Part shown: piece by piece, positions 8,303 through 16,260 of the stretch
How the letters are laid out: each line of letters starts with the position of its first letter
Numbering within the stretch: the first letter of the stretch is position 1
Virus record (IMG/VR): IMGVR_UViG_3300042397_000750
Coordinates: 1-27,695 of that record
Length of the DNA: 27,695 bases
Origin: a virus
Strand: one strand, 5' to 3'
Position numbers and translations under genes: made by a program
Notes under the pieces: generated by a model
What the model was told of the DNA's origin: nothing
What the model saw: the letters and a program-made list of their open reading frames with translations, nothing else
Database searches by the model: none

Positions 8303-9107
8303 AAGATTAGTTGTCAGTGGAGATAGTTGGACTTACGGTAGCGAAATCCGTGATCCGAAATTACCAGAGAGTGTTAAAGATTGGGACGAACCTAATGATG
8401 CCTATCGCTTGCCTAAAATTTGGCCTACAAAGTTAGGTAACTATCTAGGTGTAGACGATGTTGTAAATTTAAGTTACCCCGCTGCCAGCAATGATAGAAT
8501 TGTTAGAAATCTTGTAGGATGGCTCACACAAGAATATCTTGCACCTAAACGAGATACTAGTGAACTTTTTGTGGTTGTAGGATTTACTAGCCCTGAACGC
8601 AAAGACTTTTACTACAGAAATATTAATAATAAATTTGAACATTTTTGGTACACATTATGGCCAATGTGGAAACATCGCTATCCTCAAGAGTCGTTGAACG
8701 AGTTTGCTGATCTGTATGCCGCTTATATGTGGAATCCAGAAGAGTATGTACATAGATATCTTCAGCAAGTATTTTATTTGCAAACATTGTTTAATAACTA
8801 CGGCATCAAACATTTATTCTTCCAAGCGTTTTATCAGCGTAATGACATGCACATTCGTCAGTGGACCGACGATCCTTACAATAGACACTATCAAGGTCAG
8901 CCCGACGAGATGGTATGGAACATGATTGATCCTGTGCGATTTATGCACAAGGATGATAAGATTCATAGTTTCCACAATTATATTGTTAATAAAGATACCA
9001 GTCCCGGACAAAAGGATAGTATTCTAAATATGCATCCGAGTGAATTAGGTCATACTTGGTGGGCGGATCACATGTATGAGTACGGCAAGGAAAATAAACT
9101 ATGGTAA
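8289..9107 (+). CDS. SGNH/GDSL-hydrolase-like protein, copy 1
   Basis: A 272-residue protein with the four SGNH blocks. GDSWTYG (11-17) carries the presumed nucleophile S13, LSYPAASNDRI carries the Gly/Asn-type oxyanion elements, VGFTSPER follows, and HPSELGH (249-255) has the C-terminal catalytic His region, with E252 or an upstream acid replacing the usual Asp. SGNH enzymes typically remove or transfer acyl groups on sugars or lipids, so de-O-acetylation or acyl modification of a glycan is plausible. It is the first of three tandem members (8289, 9101, 9874) with a fourth at 17194. The start ATG overlaps the previous gene by 14 bases. Confidence 0.7.
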   Translation: MPNFKRLVVSGDSWTYGSEIRDPKLPESVKDWDEPNDAYRLPKIWPTKLGNYLGVDDVVNLSYPAASNDRIVRNLVGWLTQEYLAPKRDTSELFVVVGFTSPERKDFYYRNINNKFEHFWYTLWPMWKHRYPQESLNEFADLYAAYMWNPEEYVHRYLQQVFYLQTLFNNYGIKHLFFQAFYQRNDMHIRQWTDDPYNRHYQGQPDEMVWNMIDPVRFMHKDDKIHSFHNYIVNKDTSPGQKDSILNMHPSELGHTWWADHMYEYGKENKLW

Positions 9108-9877
9108 AAACAGTTGCAATTTGTGGCGACAGTTTTGCTTGTGGCTCAGGTATAGACACCGAGTATTGCTTTGAAAAAAGTTTTGGAAGTTTAGTGGCTG
9201 AATCACTGAATGCATCTTATAAGATTTATGCAAGAAGCGGTTGCTGTAATTATATTATCTATTTGCAAGTTCAGCAGGTAATACAAGAATACAAACATAA
9301 AGATAAGCCGTTGGTATTAATATCAACAACTAACCATAGTAGATTTACTTTTCCATCGGACCATGTCACTAAAGCCTATAATAACTATACATTAGCAGAT
9401 GTTGAATATCATCTACACGAGCCTTACTGCGAACGTGATGGTTGGTATCGTAGAGAAATACCTTTCAAACCTAGTAAGACTCCGAAACTAATAAGTGAGA
9501 CTATCAGTAACTTTCTTCATTTTGCTTCAGGAGAAGGACCTAATTTAGCATATCTATTCAAAGATGTAGATACAAAATTTGCGGCTATAAAAACGTTCTA
9601 CGAAGAATTATACGATGATTCGATTAAGCAAACAAACGACATTGGTCTTATTTTAATGATGCATATGATGTTAAAAGAAGAAGGCTTTCCACATGTTATA
9701 ATGTCTCCAGATCAACATCAAAATAGATTTATTAACAAAACAAACTTCTTGCATAATGACTGGGGAGTGTACTCTCGTAAATATCCTGATAAAGGTAACA
9801 GCGGACACTGCGATGAACGCGGTCATGTCGAAGTAGCAGAAAAAATAATTAAACATATCGAAAGAACTGTATCGTGA
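9101..9877 (+). CDS. SGNH/GDSL-hydrolase-like protein, copy 2
   Basis: 258 residues. ICGDSFACGSG at 7-17 gives block I with candidate nucleophile S11. ARSGCCN (about 44-50) matches block II, STTNHSRF matches the strand that holds TSPER in the other copies, and HCDERGH (236-242) provides the D238-x3-H242 pair. The last motif is closer to the classic DxxH spacing than in copy 1. The middle part (about 100-200) differs strongly from copies 1 and 3, suggesting another substrate. The gene overlaps the one before by seven bases and ends in a GTGA junction with copy 3. Family placement is secure; the ester or glycan acted on is unknown. Confidence 0.65.
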   Translation: MVKTVAICGDSFACGSGIDTEYCFEKSFGSLVAESLNASYKIYARSGCCNYIIYLQVQQVIQEYKHKDKPLVLISTTNHSRFTFPSDHVTKAYNNYTLADVEYHLHEPYCERDGWYRREIPFKPSKTPKLISETISNFLHFASGEGPNLAYLFKDVDTKFAAIKTFYEELYDDSIKQTNDIGLILMMHMMLKEEGFPHVIMSPDQHQNRFINKTNFLHNDWGVYSRKYPDKGNSGHCDERGHVEVAEKIIKHIERTVS

Positions 9878-10560
9878 AATATCTATATGCTAACGGAGAT
9901 AGTTGGACACACGGCGATGAAATTCCTGATCGAGTCGACATGAACTCTGCCTCAACTCGTTATTACAATACATGGCCTTGGTTCCTTAGTCAAAATCTAG
10001 ATATTCCAGTTTGTGTAAATGATGCACAAGGTGGTGCCAGCAATGCAAGGATATTTAGAAGAACCAATGACTTTATTAATAACTGGATTGGCCAAGGTAA
10101 AGATTCTAAAGATCTATTCATATGTATAGGGTGGACTAGTCCTGAAAGAGCAGAAGTAAGCAGTGGCCAAGGCATTTATAGTGTAACAGTACAGCATTGT
10201 CTTAAATTACATAACTTACCAGTTGATGAAAAGTCTTTAAAAAAATACCACGAAGCATTTTATGAAAACTATACTGACAGTTATGGAGAACATATCACAG
10301 CAATGTATATGGTCAATTTAAGAACGTTATGTAAAGGCCTGGGTATTAAGTATTATGATTTTATTGCAGTAGGCAAACCTCCTTATTATTGGCAAGAAGT
10401 CATTAAGAAAAAATGGAATTTAGAATTAGATAACATGTATCTAAAGTCTGCATGGTTAGAAGAAGTGTGGAAAAACAATTGGCCTGTTTATCAATACAAA
10501 CATCCAACAATAGAGACTCATAGTATCTGGGCTGAAATTATATCAAAGGAAATTAAATGA
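9874..10560 (+). CDS. SGNH/GDSL-hydrolase-like protein, copy 3 (GTG start)
   Basis: 228 residues. The start is GTG at 9874, overlapping the preceding stop (GTGA). Block I is NGDSWTHGDE (7-16) with S10; block II is QGGASNARI; the conserved IGWTSPER strand follows; and the C terminus ends KHPTIETHSIWAEII, with H210 or H216 as catalytic His candidates. It is closest to copy 1, sharing the GDSWT(Y/H)G opening, the ASN motif and (F/W)TSPER, so the two likely diverged by tandem duplication. No signal peptide is seen, so it should act in the cytoplasm of the infected cell unless carried on the virion. Confidence 0.65.
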   Translation: MKYLYANGDSWTHGDEIPDRVDMNSASTRYYNTWPWFLSQNLDIPVCVNDAQGGASNARIFRRTNDFINNWIGQGKDSKDLFICIGWTSPERAEVSSGQGIYSVTVQHCLKLHNLPVDEKSLKKYHEAFYENYTDSYGEHITAMYMVNLRTLCKGLGIKYYDFIAVGKPPYYWQEVIKKKWNLELDNMYLKSAWLEEVWKNNWPVYQYKHPTIETHSIWAEIISKEIK

Positions 10561-11279
10561 ACATCATAATGGGATTATGTGGCGATGGCAGTCGTTTTAA
10601 AAATGTAGGATTTTCTTTGCCTAAATTTCTAATGATATACAATGGTGCTCCTATGATTTATCATGCAGTCGAAACTATTAAAATTCCAGGAAAAATACAT
10701 TTTGTTGTTAGAGAAGATCAGTTATTAGAAAACAAACATTTAGAAAAATTGCTTCTTGGACTTGGAGATGAAATTATAATTTCAAAAGGAAGAACTCGCG
10801 GTGCCGCTGAAAGTTTATTATTGGCAAAAAACTATATCAAGGATTTAAATGCTCCTATGCTAAGTGCCAATTGCGATCAGTATCTATCATGGAATCCTTT
10901 TAATTTAACAGACCAAATGCAACAGGAACCTGATGTAAATTTTATTGTTACTTACAAAGAAACAAGTCCAAAATGTAGTTATGTAAGGGAACAAGCCGGA
11001 TTCGTAGTAGAAGTACGGGAAAAACGGGTAATTAGTAATGATGCAACAATAGGTTTTTATCATTGGGCTCATACTCGTGACTTCTTCCAAGATGCCGAAC
11101 AGATGATAGCAGACGACCATAAAGAAAACGGTGAGTACTACGTTGCACCAGTTTATAATTATTCTATTCAACGTGGTCTAAAAGTTAAAAAGTATGCTAT
11201 TGATAATAAAGAGTTTTGGCCCGTAGGTACACCAGACGACTTTATGTACTTTAACGGCAATACTACATTTTTTGATTAA
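10557..11279 (+). CDS. Sugar-phosphate nucleotidyltransferase-like (NTP_transferase fold)
   Basis: 240 residues with the NTP-transferase signature of RmlA/GlmU-type enzymes, which activate a sugar 1-phosphate as an NDP-sugar. The N terminus is MGLCGDGSRF (5-14), in place of the usual GxGxR loop, with L21-P-K23 after it. RTRGAAESLLLA (79-90) matches the purine/sugar-contact helix, and ANCDQYL (104-110) supplies the catalytic metal-binding D107. The C terminus (KEFWPVGTPDDFMYF) fits the usual GTPxD ending. No left-handed beta-helix follows, so it is a minimal form. A good ribosome-binding site (AAAGGA) precedes the ATGA start. The substrate could be a hexose or a cyclitol phosphate; which one is unknown. 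Confidence 0.75.
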   Translation: MNIIMGLCGDGSRFKNVGFSLPKFLMIYNGAPMIYHAVETIKIPGKIHFVVREDQLLENKHLEKLLLGLGDEIIISKGRTRGAAESLLLAKNYIKDLNAPMLSANCDQYLSWNPFNLTDQMQQEPDVNFIVTYKETSPKCSYVREQAGFVVEVREKRVISNDATIGFYHWAHTRDFFQDAEQMIADDHKENGEYYVAPVYNYSIQRGLKVKKYAIDNKEFWPVGTPDDFMYFNGNTTFFD

Positions 11280-11280
11280 C

Positions 11281-11613
11281 ATGAAACAAGCACACATTAA
11301 AGATTTTGTCAAAGGATGGTTTGTAGGAAACTTCGAACCTAGTCTTCTGCAAGCAAATTTTGAAGTAGGGTTTCATCAGCATACAGCAGGTGAATTTCAT
11401 AAAGATCATTTTCATAAAAAAAGCACTGAGATTAATCTAGTAGTAGAAGGCAGTATTAAAATAAACGATCAAGTATTTGGACCTGGTGAAATTTTTGTAC
11501 TAGGTCCGTATGAAGTCAGTCAATGCGAATACTTGACTGATGTTAAGTTAGTAGTGGTAAGAAATATTAGTGATCCAAACGACAAGTTTGAGATCGATAT
11601 CGTTAACAAATAG
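11281..11613 (+). CDS. Small cupin-domain protein
   Basis: A 111-residue single-domain cupin. Cupin motif 1 reads around FHKDHFHKKSTEINLVVEGS (39-58), with H43, H45 and E50 as candidate metal ligands. Motif 2 reads FGPGEIFVLGPYEVSQC (66-82), but the usual last histidine after the proline is missing, so metal binding may be partial. Sugar epimerases/isomerases and binding proteins of this size are common in NDP-sugar clusters. A TTG nine bases earlier is possible, but ATG 11281, two bases after the upstream stop, is the simpler start; no ribosome-binding site is evident. It lies just before the RuBisCO-like gene, suggesting a shared substrate pathway. Confidence 0.65.
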   Translation: MKQAHIKDFVKGWFVGNFEPSLLQANFEVGFHQHTAGEFHKDHFHKKSTEINLVVEGSIKINDQVFGPGEIFVLGPYEVSQCEYLTDVKLVVVRNISDPNDKFEIDIVNK

Positions 11614-11630
11614 CAGTAAAGGAATCGAGA

Positions 11631-12869
11631 ATGAAATTTTTTCGGGATTTAACCGAGTTAGAAAAGAATCGATGCGTTGTAGTAACTTATTATATTGAAA
11701 CATACGAAGCCCTTGGTGACTTAAAGGATGCCGCGTGGAATCTTGCCATAGGTCAAAGTGTAGGAAACCCCAACGTTCGTAATCGCTGGGAAAGTGATGA
11801 CTTGTTTGAATTGTCGTCATGTGTGATTTATCACAGCGAAGAAGAACTTAAAGGCAAATATTCAGGTACAGTAAAAATTGGATTTCCTAAAGTAAACACC
11901 GATTGGCAAGGTGACGGGATTAGTCATTTAATGTGTCAACTTATGGGCGGACAATTAGACATCAATATGTTTAAAGTTTGCCGATTGAAACATATAGCAT
12001 TTCCTGCAGATGTTGAACAGAACTTTTTAGGTCCACGACAAGGCATCACTGGCATTAGAAAATTTGTAAATCGTTATGACAAGCCTTTGTCTGGCGGAAT
12101 CGTAAAACCTAAAACTGGTATGAGTCCTGCTACCTTAGCCGATATGGTTAAAGAGATGTTAGACGGCGGTGTTGATTTTATCAAGGAAGATGAAATTTTA
12201 AGTAATCCAAGTTTTTGTAGTCTTGAAGATCGTGTTGAGTTAATTTCGAACATTGTTAACAACTGTGGTCGCAACGTCATATACTGTTTCTGTATTAACG
12301 GAGACCATCACACAATTTTAGAACGTGCTAAGTTTGTAGCCAACAACGGCGGCAATGGAATACACATTAACTTCTGGAGCGGATTAGGCGTTTATAATTC
12401 TATTCGTAAACTAGACTTACCTTTGTTTATTCACTATCAAAAGAGTGGTGATAAAATTCTTACAGACAAACGTAACCCGTTCGGCATTGACTGGGCTGTG
12501 TTATGTGACCTAGCAGGACTGTGCGGAGTCGACACTATCCATGCAGGCATGTGGGGAGGGTATCTTAGTGATGACGAAATTGAACTCAAATATACCATGG
12601 AAACCCTACATAAGAGAAATGTTCTCCCAGCATTAAGTTGCGGAATGCATCCAGGTATTGTAACTGCTACAACTGAAAAGTTCGGTGCAGACTTCCTCGC
12701 TAACTGTGGTGGCGCAATACATGGACATCCAAGTGGAACACTGGCAGGAGCATTAGCAATGCGTCAGGCTATAGACAAAAAACCTGGTGAAGAATTTAGA
12801 ATCGCTATTGATAAATGGGGATATAAAACTGATAACGGTTCATTGCCTGAGTGGGTGTTAGAATTTTAA
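11631..12869 (+). CDS. RuBisCO-like protein (RLP, form IV type)
   Basis: 412 residues, matching the length and order of RuBisCO large-chain/RLP proteins. Seen: SGGIVKPKTGMSP (154-166), with K159 and K161 in place of K175/K177 of spinach RuBisCO; GGVDFIKEDE (179-188), in which K185, D187 and E188 match the carbamylated K201 and the metal ligands D203 and E204; IH (267-268) for H294; IHAG (303-306) for H327; LSCGMH (335-340) for S379; and CGGAIHGHPSG (359-369) for G403/G404. Lost: R295 (here Y269) and the loop-6 lysine K334 (here Y311). Known RLPs with this pattern enolise, isomerise or decarboxylate sugar-phosphate-like compounds instead of fixing CO2. The start is firm: AAGGA seven bases before ATG. 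The gene lies between a cupin and a kinase-fold gene, upstream of a sugar-phosphate cyclase. Confidence 0.9.
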   Translation: MKFFRDLTELEKNRCVVVTYYIETYEALGDLKDAAWNLAIGQSVGNPNVRNRWESDDLFELSSCVIYHSEEELKGKYSGTVKIGFPKVNTDWQGDGISHLMCQLMGGQLDINMFKVCRLKHIAFPADVEQNFLGPRQGITGIRKFVNRYDKPLSGGIVKPKTGMSPATLADMVKEMLDGGVDFIKEDEILSNPSFCSLEDRVELISNIVNNCGRNVIYCFCINGDHHTILERAKFVANNGGNGIHINFWSGLGVYNSIRKLDLPLFIHYQKSGDKILTDKRNPFGIDWAVLCDLAGLCGVDTIHAGMWGGYLSDDEIELKYTMETLHKRNVLPALSCGMHPGIVTATTEKFGADFLANCGGAIHGHPSGTLAGALAMRQAIDKKPGEEFRIAIDKWGYKTDNGSLPEWVLEF

Positions 12870-12870
12870 T

Positions 12871-13833
12871 ATGCAAATAATTAAGTTAAAAGGCGGCAGT
12901 CTTAATTCAACATCATTACATATGGGTGGAGATCGTAAGTTTGTAAGAAAAACAATCTCCACTAGTGCTAACAGAGAGTATGGATATGTGCGCTGGTATA
13001 GTCAGTTAAAAAAATTACAAAGATTTAATGCTCTTGTTCCAGGGTGTGTTCCTCAAGTGTACGATGCTGGATTTACAACAGACGGAGCATACTTTGATAT
13101 TGAATATATTGATGCAAAAGATATTAAAACATTATTTAAAGAAAATGCACTAACACGATATCAGACAGAAAAGATGCACAAATCTTTGTGGTTTGCTTTC
13201 GATAGATTACATAGCCACAAATATGCACCAAACGTTAGTAGCCTTAAACTGTACTTTCAGGAAGAAGTATTACAAAAACTAAATGATGCTAGACAGTTTC
13301 CAGAGTTTGAGCAATTTTATAATTTAGATGTATATGTACATCAAGGTCAAACTTTTAGCGGAATTAAAAATAAAATTGAACAATTTTCTAAATTGTTTGA
13401 CGAAGTAATTTCTTCCGAATGCTATGTACACGGTAATCCTACATTAGAAAATATTCTTTACAATCCAGACACTGATAAGATTGTGTTCATAGATCTGTAC
13501 GAAGAAGGTATAGTAGATAGTCAATTTATGGATTACAGTCAAATACTTCAATGTAGCAACAGTTTGTACGGACTGCTTAATGACGGAGTCCTCAACGTTA
13601 ACGGCAATGTCACAGATTTTTCTATAGATCCAGTTCCTGAAAACCTCATATATTTTAATGAGTTATTCAATGACGAATTGAAATATAGATATCCTAATTA
13701 CTATAAATTGGTAAAACTGTTTGAAGCAACACAATTTTTCCGTATGTTGCCCTTTAAATGCCATGCAGATAACATAGAAGCAGCCAAGTTTTTTTATGCC
13801 CATGCTTGCAGTCTAGTAAATAGATTACTATGA
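12871..13833 (+). CDS. Aminoglycoside/choline-kinase-fold phosphotransferase-like protein
   Basis: A 320-residue protein with the APH-type small-molecule kinase layout. K27 in FVRKTIS is the candidate ATP-binding lysine, FDIEYI (75-80) fits the hinge, FDRLHSHKY fits the helix before the catalytic loop, and YVHGNPTLENILYN (185-198) is the Brenner-type loop. IVFIDLYEEG (204-213) supplies the metal-binding D208. The usual catalytic aspartate of HGDxxxxN is Asn here (HGN, N189), so activity may be weak, altered or lost. Some pseudokinases carry such a change. The gene begins one base after the RuBisCO-like stop and ends with an ATGA overlap into the cyclase gene, suggesting it acts on the same small molecule. 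Confidence 0.7.
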   Translation: MQIIKLKGGSLNSTSLHMGGDRKFVRKTISTSANREYGYVRWYSQLKKLQRFNALVPGCVPQVYDAGFTTDGAYFDIEYIDAKDIKTLFKENALTRYQTEKMHKSLWFAFDRLHSHKYAPNVSSLKLYFQEEVLQKLNDARQFPEFEQFYNLDVYVHQGQTFSGIKNKIEQFSKLFDEVISSECYVHGNPTLENILYNPDTDKIVFIDLYEEGIVDSQFMDYSQILQCSNSLYGLLNDGVLNVNGNVTDFSIDPVPENLIYFNELFNDELKYRYPNYYKLVKLFEATQFFRMLPFKCHADNIEAAKFFYAHACSLVNRLL

Positions 13834-14894
13834 CATGGCGTGTAAAAACTAATCTTCCTGTACAATTTGAAATTAATAAAGTTTCCGATGCTCTAGACTT
13901 TTGGGTAATTCCAGGTCAGCGCCGTATTGCAATTGTTGATCAAATAGTGTATAATTTATATAAGGAAAGAATTCCTGAAGGTGTAGAATTATTAATTATT
14001 GAATCTACAGAAGCCGAAAAACATTGGGCAAATGCAGAACGTGTATTGGCATTTTTTGAAGAAAAGAATGTCTTACGTAGAAGTGAACCTATTATTGCAA
14101 TAGGCGGCGGCGTTCTATTAGATTTAGTTGGTTTTTGTTGTAGCATTTATCGCAGAGGTATTCCGTATGTTAGAATCCCTACAACATTGTTAGCCATAGT
14201 CGACGCTAGTGTAGGTGCTAAGACTAGCATTAATCACTTTGGTCGTAGAAATCGTATTGGTAGTTTTTACCCTCCTGTGCAAACTCTTATTGATACGAGT
14301 TTTATAAAAACACAGGACCGTAGGGAAATTTCCAACGGTATGGCAGAGATATTAAAGTTGGCAATTGTATTAGACCATCGTCTTTTTGAAATGATGGAAC
14401 TAGCGCCTCAACAGTTGTTAACACAGAAATTTCAAAATCATGTGTTAGCAGATCAAATTATTGATCGTGCAATCACAGGCATGACGCAAGAGTTAAATGA
14501 TAATCTGTGGGAACGAAATTTAAAACGACCGGTAGACTTTGGACATAGTTTTAGTCCAGTAGTTGAAATGAAAAATGTGCCTAATCTATTACACGGTGAG
14601 GCAGTTATTCTAGACTGTTTGTTAAGTAGTTGCATTAGCAATCTTAGAGGATTTTTGTCCAATGAAGATTTAGAACGTATTTTTACAGTAATTAAAAATT
14701 GTGGACTTGCTACAGAACACGAAGATTTTTACAACGTTGAATTGCTATGGAGTGGTTTAAAAGATGTAATGAATCACAGGAATGGTAATCAATATTTGCC
14801 TATACCTATTAGCATAGGATGTTGTGAAATTATCAACGATGTTACTTATAGTGAGATTCAACAAGCAACACAGAGATTAAAGAGTTTACAATGA
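13830..14894 (+). CDS. Sugar-phosphate cyclase, 2-epi-5-epi-valiolone-synthase-like (DHQ synthase superfamily)
   Basis: 354 residues, the usual size for dehydroquinate-synthase-superfamily cyclases. NAD-binding GGGVLLDLVGF (92-102) is followed by RRGIPYVRIPTTLLAIVDASVGAKT (108-132), then NRIGSFYPP (141-149), ISNGMAEILK (167-176), DFGHSFSP (236-243) and LLHGEAV (253-259). E173, H239 and H255 are the likely metal ligands. The GAKT, NRIG, SNGMAEILK and HRNGNQYLPIP (316-326) versions fit sedoheptulose-7-phosphate cyclases (EEVS and relatives of the validamycin, acarbose and gadusol pathways) better than shikimate-pathway AroB, which usually has GGKT and a SGLAEVIK helix. Such enzymes make valiolone-type C7 cyclitols. 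Subtype (EEVS, EVS or DDGS) is inferred and needs an alignment. Confidence 0.85.
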   Translation: MTWRVKTNLPVQFEINKVSDALDFWVIPGQRRIAIVDQIVYNLYKERIPEGVELLIIESTEAEKHWANAERVLAFFEEKNVLRRSEPIIAIGGGVLLDLVGFCCSIYRRGIPYVRIPTTLLAIVDASVGAKTSINHFGRRNRIGSFYPPVQTLIDTSFIKTQDRREISNGMAEILKLAIVLDHRLFEMMELAPQQLLTQKFQNHVLADQIIDRAITGMTQELNDNLWERNLKRPVDFGHSFSPVVEMKNVPNLLHGEAVILDCLLSSCISNLRGFLSNEDLERIFTVIKNCGLATEHEDFYNVELLWSGLKDVMNHRNGNQYLPIPISIGCCEIINDVTYSEIQQATQRLKSLQ

Positions 14895-15565
14895 AGACAG
14901 TAGTTATTACAGGGACAAGTAGAGGCCTTGGATTATCCATTGCAAAGAAATTTATTGATGCTGGCTGGCACGTAATAGGCATAGGACGTACATCTCCAAC
15001 GGCTTTACAAAATTATACACATTACACAGCAGACATCGCTAACATGAGTGAAGTATTTTCTGTGTTTGAATCTATGCGTAAATCAAAAACTTCTATCGAT
15101 TTATTAGTTAATAACAGTGCCGCATTTAATCATGGATCTTTTGATACTATGCAATATATTGATATTTGCACTGTGTTAGATACGAACGTCAAAGGCACTA
15201 TGTATGTAACTAGTGAAGCACTAAAAACTATGACTACTGGCTCTCGCATTATTTTTATTAACAGTGTAGCCGGACTTCGTAATATTCAAAATCAAAGTTT
15301 ATATTGCGCCAGCAAAGCCGCACTGACTAGTTTTGCTAGTACACTAGGACAAGAGTTGCGTGAACGTAAGATTAAAGTATCTAGCATTCATCCTGGTGGA
15401 ATTAATACTACATTGTGGAATGAGAAAAATCCTTATCCGTGTGGTAATGCCGACGAAGCATTGGATCCTAGTATTGTTGCCGATGCAGTATTTCATATTG
15501 CAGAAGTTCCACATACTACTGAGATCAAAACAATTACAATGTTTCCAGAAGTGGAGTGGCATTAA
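14891..15565 (+). CDS. Short-chain dehydrogenase/reductase (classical SDR)
   Basis: A 224-residue classical SDR. TGTSRGLG (7-14) binds the dinucleotide, VNNSAA (73-78) is the NNAG-type motif, and the catalytic set is S125 (INSVAG), Y138 and K142 (YCASK). IHPGGINT (166-173) is the usual PGxxxT loop. The family oxidises or reduces alcohols with NAD(P)H. Because it starts by ATGA overlap with the cyclase gene, reduction or oxidation of a cyclitol ring keto group, as SDRs do in C7-cyclitol pathways, is the most likely job (inference). R11 after the TGTS loop hints at NADPH preference. Fold and catalysis are certain; the substrate is not. Confidence 0.85.
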   Translation: MKTVVITGTSRGLGLSIAKKFIDAGWHVIGIGRTSPTALQNYTHYTADIANMSEVFSVFESMRKSKTSIDLLVNNSAAFNHGSFDTMQYIDICTVLDTNVKGTMYVTSEALKTMTTGSRIIFINSVAGLRNIQNQSLYCASKAALTSFASTLGQELRERKIKVSSIHPGGINTTLWNEKNPYPCGNADEALDPSIVADAVFHIAEVPHTTEIKTITMFPEVEWH

Positions 15566-16260
15566 TGTACGATATAGTGTTTATTAGTTACGGCGAACCA
15601 AACGCAGAGGCTAACTGGGAACGTCTTAAAAAACGTTTTCCTCTAGCCAAACGTGTTAAGGATGTTAAAGGAATTCATCAAGCACATATTGCGGCCGCAA
15701 AGAAATGCTTTACAAAGATGTTCTGGGTAGTAGACGGTGATGCAGAAATTATGGATGACTTCAATTTTGATCATGAAGTCAGTGAATATGATTTAGATGT
15801 TGTGCATGTTTGGCGTAGTCGCAATCCTATTAACGATTTAGAATACGGCTACGGAGGAGTTAAATTATTTCCACGTAAACTCACATTAGACATGGACATT
15901 ACTAAACCAGATATGACCACAAGTATCAGTACAAAATTTAAAGCAATGGAGCAGGTCTCTAACATTACTGCTTTTAATACAGATCCTTTTAATACTTGGA
16001 AAAGTGCTTTTAGAGAATGTGTAAAACTTGCCTCAAAAGTTATCGACGGCCAAGTAGATGAAGAAACAGAAATACGTCTTATGACATGGTGTACCTATGT
16101 AGACAAACGTCAGTTTAACGACTGGGCGTTTTTAGGTGCAGAAGATGGCAAAATGTATGGAATGCAAAAAGCAGGAGACATAGAGGCCTTGAGTAAAATA
16201 AATGACTTTGAGTGGTTACATGCTTTCTTTTCAAGATATCCCGTTTCAAAAAATAGTTAA
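15565..16260 (+). CDS. Putative GT-A glycosyltransferase (DGD motif), copy 2
   Basis: 231 residues. Translation is placed at ATG 15565 because GGAG lies at 15553-15556 and the codon overlaps the SDR stop (TAATG). The opening IVFISYGEPNAEANW (4-18) is followed by LAKRVKDVKG (27-36) and VVDGDAEIMDDF (55-66), with D57-G-D59. Then come YGYGGVKLF and NDWAFLGAEDGKMYG. It is homologous to 4094-4987 throughout but shorter at the C terminus. Like that copy it is followed directly by a radical-SAM gene, so the pair appears to be a duplicated functional unit. A sugar transfer role is inferred from the DxD motif and fold pattern. Confidence 0.65.
   Translation: MYDIVFISYGEPNAEANWERLKKRFPLAKRVKDVKGIHQAHIAAAKKCFTKMFWVVDGDAEIMDDFNFDHEVSEYDLDVVHVWRSRNPINDLEYGYGGVKLFPRKLTLDMDITKPDMTTSISTKFKAMEQVSNITAFNTDPFNTWKSAFRECVKLASKVIDGQVDEETEIRLMTWCTYVDKRQFNDWAFLGAEDGKMYGMQKAGDIEALSKINDFEWLHAFFSRYPVSKNS

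Noticed and set aside
11631-12869. Genuine CO2-fixing RuBisCO
   Set aside because: R295 and K334 equivalents are Tyr (Y269, Y311), and no phosphoribulokinase or small subunit is present.
13830-14894. Shikimate-pathway dehydroquinate synthase (AroB)
   Set aside because: The diagnostic motif versions fit sedoheptulose-phosphate cyclases better, and no other shikimate gene is nearby.
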